From NCBI RefSeq assembly GCF_029690045.1, contig NZ_CP121464.1, positions 2,294,001 to 2,358,000 of the forward strand: a DNA stretch of 64,000 bases, in the 5' to 3' direction. The position numbers were made by a program, and so were the translations under genes. The notes below the pieces were generated by a model. That model did not search any database and was not told the origin of the DNA. It was given only the letters and a program-made list of their open reading frames with translations. The DNA comes from Janthinobacterium rivuli. GTDB taxonomy: Bacteria > Pseudomonadota > Gammaproteobacteria > Burkholderiales > Burkholderiaceae_D. Below, in pieces: positions 42,665 to 50,667 of the stretch (positions are counted from its first letter, which is position 1; every line of letters begins with the position of its first letter).

Positions 42665-42740
42665 TGCTGTTTCAGCAGCGGTGCACATGCATGGATTCCG
42701 GATTCAGGAATGAAACAGTCCGATTTTTCATGAATTTTCA

Positions 42741-42769
42741 TTGACAGCGCATTTCGCAACCGTTAAATT
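42741..42769 (+). promoter_or_regulatory. xsc1 promoter
   Basis: TTGACA (42741-42746), 17-base spacer, TAAATT (42764-42769). The same arrangement occurs before xsc2 and tauX. Confidence 0.8.
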
Positions 42770-42788
42770 GAACACGTATTTCAAATAT

Positions 42789-42805
42789 CGGAACAAAATA
42801 TACCG
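42789..42805. promoter_or_regulatory. Candidate operator of xsc1
   Basis: CGGAACAAAATATACCG, an imperfect dyad that starts 20 bases after the -10 box, so it would lie just downstream of the transcription start. The identical 17-mer lies at 52654-52670 before xsc2, and a close variant before tauX. Confidence 0.65.
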
Positions 42806-42836
42806 ATTTTTCATAAAACCGTAAGGAGACTGAGCC

Positions 42837-44651
42837 ATGACCGATTTGTCCGACCAAAAAGCCGCCGCCGCAGCGATACCTGTGGGCCCGCAAAAGATGA
42901 CGCCTTCCGAAGCGTTCGTGGAAACCCTGGCCGCCAATGGCGTGACCGACATGTTCGGCATCATGGGCTCGGCCTTCATGGACCCGATGGACATTTTTGC
43001 CCCGGCCGGCATCCGTTTGATTCCCGTCGTGCACGAGCAGGGCGCTGGCCACATGGCCGACGGCTATGCCCGCGTCTCGGGCCGCCATGGCGTGGTCATC
43101 GGCCAGAACGGCCCCGGCATCAGCAATTGCGTCACGGCCATTGCCGCCGCCTACTGGGCGCATACCCCCGTCGTGATCATTACCCCTGAGACGGGCACGA
43201 TGAGCATGGGCCTGGGCGGCTTCCAGGAAGCGAACCAGCTGCCGATGTTCGAAGAATTTACGAAGTACCAGGGCCACGTGACCAATCCCGCCCGCATGGC
43301 CGAATTCACGGGCCGTTGTTTTGACCGCGCCATGTCGGAAATGGGCCCGACGCAACTGAATATCCCGCGCGACTATTTCTATGGCGAAATCAAGGCCGAG
43401 ATTCCAAAGCCGAACCGTCTGGACCGCGGCGCCGGCGGCGAGCAAAGCCTCAACGACGCGGCCGAATTGCTGGCCAAGGCCAAGTTCCCCGTGATCATCT
43501 CGGGCGGCGGCGTCGTCATGGGCGAAGCGATCGAGGAATGCAAGGCGCTGGCCGAGCGCCTCGGCGCACCCGTCGTCAATAGCTATCTGCATAACGATTC
43601 CTTCCCCGCCAGCCACCCGCTGTGGTGCGGTCCGCTCGGCTATCAAGGATCGAAAGCAGCCATGAAACTGATCGCCAAGGCCGACGTCGTCGTCGCGCTC
43701 GGTTCGCGCCTGGGGCCGTTCGGCACCTTGCCGCAGCACGGCATGGATTACTGGCCGAAGAATGCCAAGATCATCCAGATCGACGCGGACAACAAGATGC
43801 TGGGGCTGGTGAAAAAGATTTCGGTCGGCATCTGCGGCGACGCCAAGGCGGCCGCCAAAGCGATTCTTTCCCGCCTCGATGGCAAGACGCTCGACTGCGA
43901 CGCCACGCGCGACGAGCGCTATGCCACCGTGCAAGCCGAGAAGGCGGCGTGGGAAGAAGAGCTGACGAACTGGACGCACGAAAAAGATGCGTACAGCCTG
44001 GACATGATCGAAGAGCAGAAGAAAGAGCCTGGCAGCTATCTGCACCCGCGCCAGGTCTTGCGCGAGCTGGAAAAAGCCATGCCGGAAGACGTGATGGTGT
44101 CGACCGACATCGGCAACATCAACTCGGTGGCAAATAGTTACCTGCGCTTTGAAAAGCCGCGCAGCTTCTTTGCGGCGATGAGCTTTGGCAACTGCGGCTA
44201 CGCCTTCCCGACCATCATCGGCGCCAAGGTTGCCGCGCCGCACCGTCCGGCCGTGTCGTACGCGGGCGACGGCGCCTGGGGCATGAGCTTGATGGAAACG
44301 ATGACCTGCGTGCGCCACAACATTCCCGTCACGGCCGTGGTGTTCCACAACCGCCAGTGGGGCGCGGAAAAGAAAAACCAGGTCGATTTCTACAACCGCC
44401 GTTTCGTGGCCGGTGAACTCGACAACCAGAGCTTTGCCGAGATCGCGCGCGCCATGGGCGCCGAAGGCATCACGGTCGACAAGCTGGAAGACGTGGGTCC
44501 GGCCTTGAAGAAAGCGATCGACATGCAGATGAATGAAGGCAAGACCACCATCATCGAAATCATGTGCACGCGCGAGCTGGGCGACCCGTTCCGCCGCGAT
44601 GCGCTGAGTAAACCTGTGCGTCACCTGGACAAGTATAAAGACTACGTTTGA
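42837..44651 (+). CDS. xsc: Sulfoacetaldehyde acetyltransferase, copy 1
   Basis: A 604-residue thiamine-diphosphate enzyme that converts sulfoacetaldehyde and phosphate to acetyl phosphate and sulfite, the key step of taurine dissimilation. Features are MTPSEAFVETLAANGVTDMF, IPVVHEQGAGHMADGYARVS with the ThDP glutamate, and the C-terminal ThDP site GDGAWGMSLMETMT ... NRQWGAEKKNQ. AAGGAGA lies before the ATG. It is a near-identical paralogue of the gene at 52784-54538: only three amino-acid differences across the shared 584 residues. Confidence 0.97.
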   Translation: MTDLSDQKAAAAAIPVGPQKMTPSEAFVETLAANGVTDMFGIMGSAFMDPMDIFAPAGIRLIPVVHEQGAGHMADGYARVSGRHGVVIGQNGPGISNCVTAIAAAYWAHTPVVIITPETGTMSMGLGGFQEANQLPMFEEFTKYQGHVTNPARMAEFTGRCFDRAMSEMGPTQLNIPRDYFYGEIKAEIPKPNRLDRGAGGEQSLNDAAELLAKAKFPVIISGGGVVMGEAIEECKALAERLGAPVVNSYLHNDSFPASHPLWCGPLGYQGSKAAMKLIAKADVVVALGSRLGPFGTLPQHGMDYWPKNAKIIQIDADNKMLGLVKKISVGICGDAKAAAKAILSRLDGKTLDCDATRDERYATVQAEKAAWEEELTNWTHEKDAYSLDMIEEQKKEPGSYLHPRQVLRELEKAMPEDVMVSTDIGNINSVANSYLRFEKPRSFFAAMSFGNCGYAFPTIIGAKVAAPHRPAVSYAGDGAWGMSLMETMTCVRHNIPVTAVVFHNRQWGAEKKNQVDFYNRRFVAGELDNQSFAEIARAMGAEGITVDKLEDVGPALKKAIDMQMNEGKTTIIEIMCTRELGDPFRRDALSKPVRHLDKYKDYV

Positions 44652-44663
44652 TGTGATGGTGTT

Positions 44664-44694
44664 GTTGGATTACGCCCTGGCGGGCTAATCCAAC
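44664..44694. repeat. Palindromic intergenic repeat, copy 2
   Basis: A hairpin with arms GTTGGATTACGCCC and GGGCTAATCCAAC, 12 bases after the xsc1 stop, followed by CTACGG. The bases from the xsc stop into this hairpin are the same after xsc2, so the repeat was part of the duplicated unit. Confidence 0.7.
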
Positions 44695-44755
44695 CTACGG
44701 GTACCTGCATCTGCATGCGGGTAATCCCACACCACTGTGACCGATCCTTGTATGA

Positions 44756-44778
44756 CCCCGGCAATCGCGCCGGGTTTT
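44756..44778 (+). terminator. First terminator-like hairpin in the pta leader
   Basis: CCCGGC and GCCGGG form a 6-bp stem with a six-base loop followed by TTTT. Confidence 0.5.
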
Positions 44779-44781
44779 ATG

Positions 44782-44824
44782 TGCCGGAGCCATCTTTGTG
44801 CTTCCATGGTTCCGGCATTTTTTT
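44782..44824 (+). terminator. Strong terminator or attenuator directly before pta
   Basis: TGCCGGAGCCAT (44782-44793) pairs with ATGGTTCCGGCA (44805-44816) over 12 bp with one G-T pair; eight T residues follow. It ends 17 bases before the pta ATG, too close for a promoter in between, so pta expression needs read-through or anti-termination. The CCGGCA at 44758-44763 could pair with TGCCGG at 44782-44787 and break both hairpins. Confidence 0.75.
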
Positions 44825-44841
44825 ACCGAATTGGAGTCGCC

Positions 44842-45843
44842 ATGAAAGCCCTGCACCGCATCATCGCGCAAGCCCGCGCCGTGCCGAAAAACATCGTCTT
44901 GTGCGAAGGCGGCGATGTGCGCGTGCTGCAGGCGGCCGCGCGTGCCGCTGCCGAAGGCCTGGCGCACATCACCATCGTCGGCAAGCCGGCCGCCATCCTG
45001 GCCCTGGCGCGGGAACACGCGCTGGACCTGGACGCCGTGCGCCTGGTCGATCCGGCAACGTCTGACGAGTCGGAACACTATGCCCAGCAATTGTTCGTGC
45101 TGCGCCAGGCCAAGGGCATGACGGTGGAGCAGGCGAGGATCGCCGTGCAGGAACCCTTGTGCTATGCCAACCTGATGGTGCGCCTGGGCGACGCGGACGG
45201 CTGCGTGGCGGGGGCCGTGCACACGACGGCCGACGTGGTGCGCAGCGCCATCCAGATCATCGGCGTCGATCCGGCCTTCAAGCTCGTGTCCAGCTTTTTC
45301 CTGATGATGCTGTGCGAACCATTCCACAGCCTCAAGGGCGGCTTCATCTTTTCCGACTGCGCCCTCGTGGTCGATCCGAAAGCCGAGGAATTGGCCGACA
45401 TCGCCATGGCCGCCGCCGACAGCGCGCAAGCCTTGCTGATGGAAGAACCGCGCGTGGCCATGCTGTCGTTTTCCACCAGCGGCAGCGCCCACCACGCGGC
45501 CGTCGACAAGGTGCATGCGGCAACAGACCGGGTCAAGGCCCAGCGTCCGCTGCTGGCCATCGATGGCGACGTGCAGCTCGATGCGGCCATCGTGGCCGAG
45601 ATTTCCCAGAGAAAAGTCAAGGATTCCGTCGTCAACGGCCGCGCGAATGTGCTGGTGTTCCCGAACCTGGACGCGGGCAATATCGGCTACAAGCTGGCCG
45701 AGCGCATGGGCGGCGCCGTCGCCATCGGCCCCTTGCTGCAAGGCTTGAAGAAGCCCGCCAACGATCTGTCGCGCGGTTGCAGCGCCGACGATGTCTATAA
45801 CGTGATTGCGGTCACGTCCGTGCAGGCCCAGGGTGGGCGCTGA
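44842..45843 (+). CDS. pta: Phosphate acetyltransferase
   Basis: A 333-residue single-domain phosphotransacetylase that turns the acetyl phosphate made by Xsc into acetyl-CoA. Family features: NIVLCEGGDVRVLQAA, GAVHTTADVVRSAIQIIG, MLSFSTSGSAHH, VNGRANVLVFPNLDAGNIGYKLAERMGGA. This is the short form common in taurine clusters, without the N-terminal regulatory domains of E. coli Pta. GGAG precedes the ATG at 44842. The frame is open upstream to a GTG at 44737, but this runs through the two leader hairpins. tauE overlaps its 3' end. Confidence 0.95.
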   Translation: MKALHRIIAQARAVPKNIVLCEGGDVRVLQAAARAAAEGLAHITIVGKPAAILALAREHALDLDAVRLVDPATSDESEHYAQQLFVLRQAKGMTVEQARIAVQEPLCYANLMVRLGDADGCVAGAVHTTADVVRSAIQIIGVDPAFKLVSSFFLMMLCEPFHSLKGGFIFSDCALVVDPKAEELADIAMAAADSAQALLMEEPRVAMLSFSTSGSAHHAAVDKVHAATDRVKAQRPLLAIDGDVQLDAAIVAEISQRKVKDSVVNGRANVLVFPNLDAGNIGYKLAERMGGAVAIGPLLQGLKKPANDLSRGCSADDVYNVIAVTSVQAQGGR

Positions 45844-46606
45844 GTTGTTCAGCTGGCCCGTGCTGGCGCTGCTGGGCGTAGTGGCGGCGGGCACGTACTT
45901 CCAGACCGTCACGGGCTTTGGCCTGGGCATGATCGTCATGGGCGTGGCCAGCGGCCTGGGCCTGGCGCCCGTGCCGGCGCTGGCGGCCCTCGTCAGTTTG
46001 TTGTCCCTGGCCAATTGCCTCGTGGCCTTGCCGGGCGCCTTGCACCACCTGGACTGGCGCGCCATCCGCGCAGCCAGCATCGGTTTGCTGCCCGCCATGG
46101 CGGCCGGCGTGTTGCTGCTCGGCTACCTGGACCAGGCGTATGCGCCCTTGCTGCATCTGTTATTGGGCGCGGCCATCGTATATGGCGGCGTCAGCATCCT
46201 GCTGCAAGCGCCGCCGGGACCGGGCGCGGCGGATAAACGCAGCTTCTTCATCAGCGGCGTGTGCGGCGGCCTGTTCTCGGGCCTGTTTTCGCTGGCCGGG
46301 CCACCGCTCGTGTACCAGTTCTACCGCCAGGAAATGAGTCTGAAAACCATCCGCTACAGCCTGATCTTTTTGTTTGCCATCAGCGCGGGCGGACGCTCGC
46401 TGATGGCGGGTAGCCAGGGCCAGCTGGACGCAAAAGTGCTGTTGCTGTGCTCGCTGGCCTTGCCCGTGGGCGTGCTGGCCACGATGGCCGGCAAGCGCTA
46501 CCCGCCGCCGATCGCCCAGCGCGGCATGCGCCGCATCGCGTTTGCCGTGCTGACCTTGATCGGCATTTCGCTGATGGCGGCGGCCGTGCCGCAATTGCTG
46601 GGCTAG
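45833..46606 (+). CDS. tauE: TauE/SafE (TSUP) family anion exporter
   Basis: A membrane protein of about 257 residues with eight predicted helices. QTVTGFGLGMIVMGVASGL near the start and GGLFSGLFSLAGPPLVYQFY in the second half are the two TSUP repeats. TauE-type proteins are proposed to export sulfite, sulfate or sulfoacetate. I use the GTG at 45833, which overlaps pta by 11 bases; a TTG at 45845 or 45806 is also possible. The overlap supports co-transcription with pta. Confidence 0.88.
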   Translation: MGAELFSWPVLALLGVVAAGTYFQTVTGFGLGMIVMGVASGLGLAPVPALAALVSLLSLANCLVALPGALHHLDWRAIRAASIGLLPAMAAGVLLLGYLDQAYAPLLHLLLGAAIVYGGVSILLQAPPGPGAADKRSFFISGVCGGLFSGLFSLAGPPLVYQFYRQEMSLKTIRYSLIFLFAISAGGRSLMAGSQGQLDAKVLLLCSLALPVGVLATMAGKRYPPPIAQRGMRRIAFAVLTLIGISLMAAAVPQLLG

Positions 46607-46905
46607 TCTCCAAGCGTGCGGCGCTTGCAAAATAATTAAACTGCCGTTATATTTCCGGTTCTTTCTAGAACCTCTTCCTTATTGGAGCCAAAAGTGCCTC
46701 GCTACTTCGCCATCACCTGCTAACGCTGACGAAATGCTCTCTGCAGCATCGTTCGGCGCGTTGACGCCCCCGATTGCTGCGGCACTGTTTTTGTTCCATC
46801 CGCACACGTATCCAAGACTACGCTCTTGATCGTCCACGCCCGAACACGTCGTCAGCACCCCTGACCCTGTATGGACACGCCCCGGTGAACGCGGCGTGGG
46901 ACGCT
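46607..46905. other. Intergenic region upstream of the RNA ligase gene
   Basis: About 300 bases, more AT-rich in its first third. It holds a weak hairpin (GGTTCT-TTCT-AGAACC, 46657-46672) that may end the pta-tauE transcript, and a sigma-54-like sequence at 46780-46796. No protein gene seen. Confidence 0.5.
46780..46796 (+). promoter_or_regulatory. Weak sigma-54-like promoter before the RNA repair genes
   Basis: GGCACTGTTTTTGTTCC has GG and GT ten bases apart, near the -24/-12 pattern (TGGCAC-N5-TTGC), but has GT in place of GC at -12. RtcR-controlled RNA repair operons use sigma-54, which is why it was considered; no RtcR gene is in the window. Confidence 0.2.
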
Positions 46906-47793
46906 ATGTTTTTACAATCTTTGCCCTTATTCAAATATCCGCGCACGCCGCACTTGGAAGGCTCGCGCCTGCAGGACGGCGACGACGGTTCCGACCAGAT
47001 GCCCCTGAAAAAGCTGGCCGGCCAGTACGTCGTCATCGAGGAAAAAATCGATGGCGCCAACTCCGCCGTGTCGTTCAGCGATGCGGGCGAGGTGCTGCTG
47101 CAGTCGCGCGGCCACTATCTGGCGGGCGGCGGCAGCGAACGCCAGTTCAACCTGTTGAAACCGTGGGCGCATGCGCATGAGCACGCCTTGCTGCACCTGC
47201 TGGAAGACCAGTATGTGCTGTTTGGCGAATGGTCGTACAGCAAGCATTCCGTGTTTTACGACCGGCTGCCCCATTACTTCAACGAGTTCGACGTGTATTG
47301 CCGCCGCAGCCAGATGTTTTTGTCGACGGCGCGCCGCCACGCCATGCTGGCCGGCTCGCCCGTGCTGTCCGTCCCCGTGCTGTATGCGGGATTGATGCCT
47401 ACGTCGCCAAAGCAGCTGTGGCAGCTGCTGCGCCATTCGCTGGCCAAGTCCCGGCTGTGGCGCGACGCTTTCGAAGGAGCGGTGGCGCGCGAACGCCTGC
47501 CGCTGGACCTGTGCTGGAAGCAGACGGACAAGTCCGACCACGCGGAAGGCCTGTACCTGAAAGTGGAAGACGACGAGCAAGTGCTGGCCCGCTACAAGCT
47601 GGTGCGCCATGACTTTACGCAAACCATCCTCGACAGCGGTTCGCACCACAGCACGCGGCCCTTGATCCCGAACCAGCTGGCCGAGGGCGTGGACCTGTAC
47701 GCACCGCAGCCGCTCGTCACGTGGGAAAGCCTGGGTTTACACACCTGCCGGTCGCTCGACGAACTGGCAGTTTTATCGAGGAGTACAACATGA
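46906..47793 (+). CDS. ATP-dependent RNA ligase, Rnl2-like
   Basis: A 295-residue nucleotidyltransferase. Motif I is EEKIDGAN with the AMP-accepting Lys47; the motif around FGEW (Glu108) follows, then EGLYLKVED (residues 214-222, motif IV region) and YKLVR (residues 230-234, motif V). It seals 5'-phosphate and 3'-OH RNA ends. The ATG at 46906 was chosen because upstream residues show no family features. The next gene, an HD-Pnk, overlaps its stop by 4 bases (ATGA), so the two form an end-healing and sealing operon. Confidence 0.87.
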   Translation: MFLQSLPLFKYPRTPHLEGSRLQDGDDGSDQMPLKKLAGQYVVIEEKIDGANSAVSFSDAGEVLLQSRGHYLAGGGSERQFNLLKPWAHAHEHALLHLLEDQYVLFGEWSYSKHSVFYDRLPHYFNEFDVYCRRSQMFLSTARRHAMLAGSPVLSVPVLYAGLMPTSPKQLWQLLRHSLAKSRLWRDAFEGAVARERLPLDLCWKQTDKSDHAEGLYLKVEDDEQVLARYKLVRHDFTQTILDSGSHHSTRPLIPNQLAEGVDLYAPQPLVTWESLGLHTCRSLDELAVLSRSTT

Positions 47794-48932
47794 TGCACTG
47801 GAAAACCCTGCAACAACTGGTGCCCATGCCGGGCCAGTCGCCCGATTTCAACGCTTGCCTGGCCGCCTTTCCCCAGCTGGAACTGGCCAAGACGACGCCG
47901 CAAAACCCCGTGTACCACGCGGAAGGCGATGTGTGGACGCATACGATGATGGTGGTCGAATCCCTGCTGGGCATGCTTGAATATCAGCAAGCCACGCGGG
48001 CGGAACAGGAAATCGTGTTTCTCGCCGCCTTGCTGCACGACGTGGCCAAGTGCAGCACCACGGTGATCGACCCCGTGACGGGCGCCATCGGCCAGCCGGG
48101 CCACTCGCGCAAGGGCGCCCTCGATGCGCGCATCGCCCTGTGGGATGGCGACGTGCCGTTTGCCGCGCGCGAAGAGATCTGCCGCCTGATCAATGTGCAC
48201 CAGGTGCCGTTCTTTGCGCTGGAAACATCGCGGCGCGGCGTCACGCCCGAGTTCACCGTGCGCGAACTGTCGTGGCAAGTCGATATCCGCCTGCTGGCCA
48301 TGCTGGCCGAAGCCGATATTCGCGGGCGCATCTGTCCCGATCCGCAGCGCATACTCGACGCCATCGAGCTGTTCCGCGAACTGGCGCGCGAGGAGGGCTG
48401 TTATGGACAGCGGCGCGCCTTTGTCGACGACCACACGCGCGTCAAATATTTTCGCGGCGCCGAGGCGCATCCCGATTATTCCCTGTTCCAGGAAGCGGGT
48501 TCGTACGTGATCGTCATGTCGGGCTTGCCCGCGTCGGGCAAGAATACGTGGGTGGAGAAACACCATCCGCGCCTGCCCGTCGTGTCGTTTGACGATGCGC
48601 GCACGGCCCTGGGCTTGAAGCACGGCAAGAACGAAGGGCAGGTGGGCGACTATGCGGAAGAGCGGGCGCGCGAACTGTTGCGCAAGGGCGAACCGTTCGT
48701 GTGGAACGCCACGCACCTGTCCAAGCTGATGCGCGAAAAGACGCTCAACCTGCTGTACAAGTACAACGCGCAGGTGGAGCTCGTGTACCTGGAACAGCCG
48801 CGCAAGGAATTACTGCGGCGCAACGGCCAGCGCGACACATCGCTCAGCAACAAGAAGCTGCAAGCGATGCTGTGGAACTGGGAAATCCCGCTGCCGATGG
48901 AAGCGCATGCCGTGCGCTACGAGGTGAGTTGA
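47790..48932 (+). CDS. HD-Pnk: HD phosphohydrolase fused to 5'-OH polynucleotide kinase
   Basis: A 380-residue fusion. The N-terminal HD domain has H51 (WTHTMMVVESL), the HD pair at residues 83-84 (LLHDVAKC) and later metal ligands. The C-terminal kinase has the P-loop GLPASGKNTW (residues 245-254), the SFDDAR acid motif (266-271) and a lid with QRDTSLSNKK. The layout matches HD-Pnk of Runella, shown to remove 2',3'-phosphates and phosphorylate 5'-OH ends. GAGGAG precedes the ATG, and the gene overlaps the RNA ligase stop, so ligase and end-healing enzyme are coupled. Confidence 0.88.
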   Translation: MMHWKTLQQLVPMPGQSPDFNACLAAFPQLELAKTTPQNPVYHAEGDVWTHTMMVVESLLGMLEYQQATRAEQEIVFLAALLHDVAKCSTTVIDPVTGAIGQPGHSRKGALDARIALWDGDVPFAAREEICRLINVHQVPFFALETSRRGVTPEFTVRELSWQVDIRLLAMLAEADIRGRICPDPQRILDAIELFRELAREEGCYGQRRAFVDDHTRVKYFRGAEAHPDYSLFQEAGSYVIVMSGLPASGKNTWVEKHHPRLPVVSFDDARTALGLKHGKNEGQVGDYAEERARELLRKGEPFVWNATHLSKLMREKTLNLLYKYNAQVELVYLEQPRKELLRRNGQRDTSLSNKKLQAMLWNWEIPLPMEAHAVRYEVS

Positions 48933-48936
48933 ACCG

Positions 48937-50667
48937 CTAGCGTTTGCGTCCACCGAGCAACTGCGCGATCTCGCTGAACAGCTCATTGTTCAGCGAGGCG
49001 GGCAGGGTGGTGGCCAGGCTACGGCTGTAGTAGGCGCCCAGGTCCAGGCCCAGTCCCAGGCCGCAGATTTCCACGGCGCCCTGCGCTTCGCGGCGCGCCA
49101 CCACCTGTTTCAGATGTTGCGCCAGGTAAAACTCGTCGTTGGCCAGATTCGTGGCCGTATCCATCGGGCAACCGTCGGAGACGACGAGCAGGATTCGCCG
49201 CCGTTCCGGACGCGCCAGCATGCGCGTGCACGCCCAGTCCACGGCTTCGCCATCGACGCCTTCGCGGTACAAATCCGCCTTCAGCAGGGCCGCGATGTCG
49301 GGCCGCGCGCGGCGCCAGCTCGTATCCCCATCCTTGAACACCATGTGCACGAGTTCATTCAAGCGGCCCGGATTGGCGGGCGAGCGGGCGCGCATCCAGT
49401 CGCGCTTGACTCGTCCTCCGTTCCAGGCGCCCGTCGTAAAGCCCAGCAATTCGGTGGTGATGCCGGCCTGGTCCAGCGCGCGCAACAGAATGTCGAGCAG
49501 CACGGCCACGGATTCCGCATGCGTCTTCATGGAGCCGGAACAATCGACGAGAAAGGACACCAGGCAATCGGATTGCGGCAGGAATTGTTCCTTGCGAAAC
49601 AGCCTGCGCTCGGACGGCGAACTGATCAGCTGCGCCAGCCGCCGGCCATCGATATACCCCTCTTCTTCGCCAAATGACCAGCCATCGCGCTGGGGCACGG
49701 CCAGCAATTGCGTGAACCGCCGCGCCAGACGTGCCGTGTTGATGCCCAGGCTGGCGATGCGGGCATCCATGCGTTCGCGGTAGTCGAGCAGCAGGGCGCG
49801 GCGCACGAGCTCGCCCGCTTTTTCCTCGCGGTCATAGGCCGTGGAGTACGCCTTGTAGCCGCCATCGCCATCGCTGAAGGCGCTGCTCTCGCCCAGCGGG
49901 GCGGCGTCTGGAATATTGTCGTTATCGCTGTCGAAATCGAGCAGCAGCTTGAAGGCTGCCTGCGCCTTGGCATCGCCCCCATCGTCCTGGCTGCCGTCGC
50001 GCGCCGTTTGCGCGTCTTTCAGCATGGCATCGACGGCGTGGGCGATGGCCAGCGCGTGCCGTGCAAAGGCCGCCTGGTCGGCACGGTGGCGGCGCAAGCC
50101 AGCCAGGTCGCCGCTCAGTGTTGAGGACACGGACCAGCGCGTGGCCTCGATAAAATCTTCCGTCTTTTCCAGCACGGGCCTGGCCGTCAGGCGCGACCAG
50201 CACATCTGGAACACTGTATACAAGAGCAAGCCCGATGCGCCTTCCGCCAGGCCGGAATCGTAAAACGCGTGCGACCAGGCCGTGAAACGGTGGCGCAGGT
50301 TGGCGATCACGCCGGCATGTTGATCTGGCGCAAGCGTTTCCACCCTTAACTGTTCCAGCAGCTCGAAGACGAGGCGCGCCACGGGGTCAAGCGGACACAG
50401 GGACTTGTGCAGGGCGGCATCCGTGTGCAGCAGGCGCAGGGCCACGCTGTCGGCCGCGCCGCGCAAGGAGGGCAAATCCTGCAGCGCCGCATCGGGCTGC
50501 AGATGGGCCGCATGGATGGGCAGCGGGCGGTGGCCGTCGTGCAGGCGCCGGCCCCGGTAGCGTATCGAGGGAGAACCGCTGAGGGCGCGGATGGCGCCCG
50601 CGCACAGCTCATCCGTTTCCTGCTGCTCGCGCGTGTAGGCGGCAGGAATGATGGCTTCGGCGTTCAT
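48937..50667 (-). CDS. CobT-like von Willebrand factor A domain protein
   Basis: A 576-residue protein. The C-terminal VWA domain has the MIDAS motif DCSGSM (residues 375-380) and the later SDGCPMD loop; the N-terminal half is helical, with an acidic patch (LDFDSDNDNIPDA, about residues 243-255). It resembles CobT of aerobic cobaltochelatase, but no CobN is in the window and no other cobalamin gene. CobS- and CobT-like pairs also act as MoxR-VWA chaperones. It overlaps the CobS-like gene by 4 bases and ends 4 bases from the convergent HD-Pnk stop. Confidence 0.82.
   Translation of the reverse strand: MNAEAIIPAAYTREQQETDELCAGAIRALSGSPSIRYRGRRLHDGHRPLPIHAAHLQPDAALQDLPSLRGAADSVALRLLHTDAALHKSLCPLDPVARLVFELLEQLRVETLAPDQHAGVIANLRHRFTAWSHAFYDSGLAEGASGLLLYTVFQMCWSRLTARPVLEKTEDFIEATRWSVSSTLSGDLAGLRRHRADQAAFARHALAIAHAVDAMLKDAQTARDGSQDDGGDAKAQAAFKLLLDFDSDNDNIPDAAPLGESSAFSDGDGGYKAYSTAYDREEKAGELVRRALLLDYRERMDARIASLGINTARLARRFTQLLAVPQRDGWSFGEEEGYIDGRRLAQLISSPSERRLFRKEQFLPQSDCLVSFLVDCSGSMKTHAESVAVLLDILLRALDQAGITTELLGFTTGAWNGGRVKRDWMRARSPANPGRLNELVHMVFKDGDTSWRRARPDIAALLKADLYREGVDGEAVDWACTRMLARPERRRILLVVSDGCPMDTATNLANDEFYLAQHLKQVVARREAQGAVEICGLGLGLDLGAYYSRSLATTLPASLNNELFSEIAQLLGGRKR

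Noticed and set aside
42738..44624. 628-codon minus-strand frame across xsc1, and its twin across xsc2 (52697-54511)
   Set aside because: Both are shadows of the xsc coding sequence. They look alike because the two xsc genes are alike, not because the antisense is conserved for itself.
44737..44841. 35-codon N-terminal extension of Pta from GTG 44737
   Set aside because: The frame is open but runs through two terminator-like hairpins, has no ribosome binding site and no Pta similarity.
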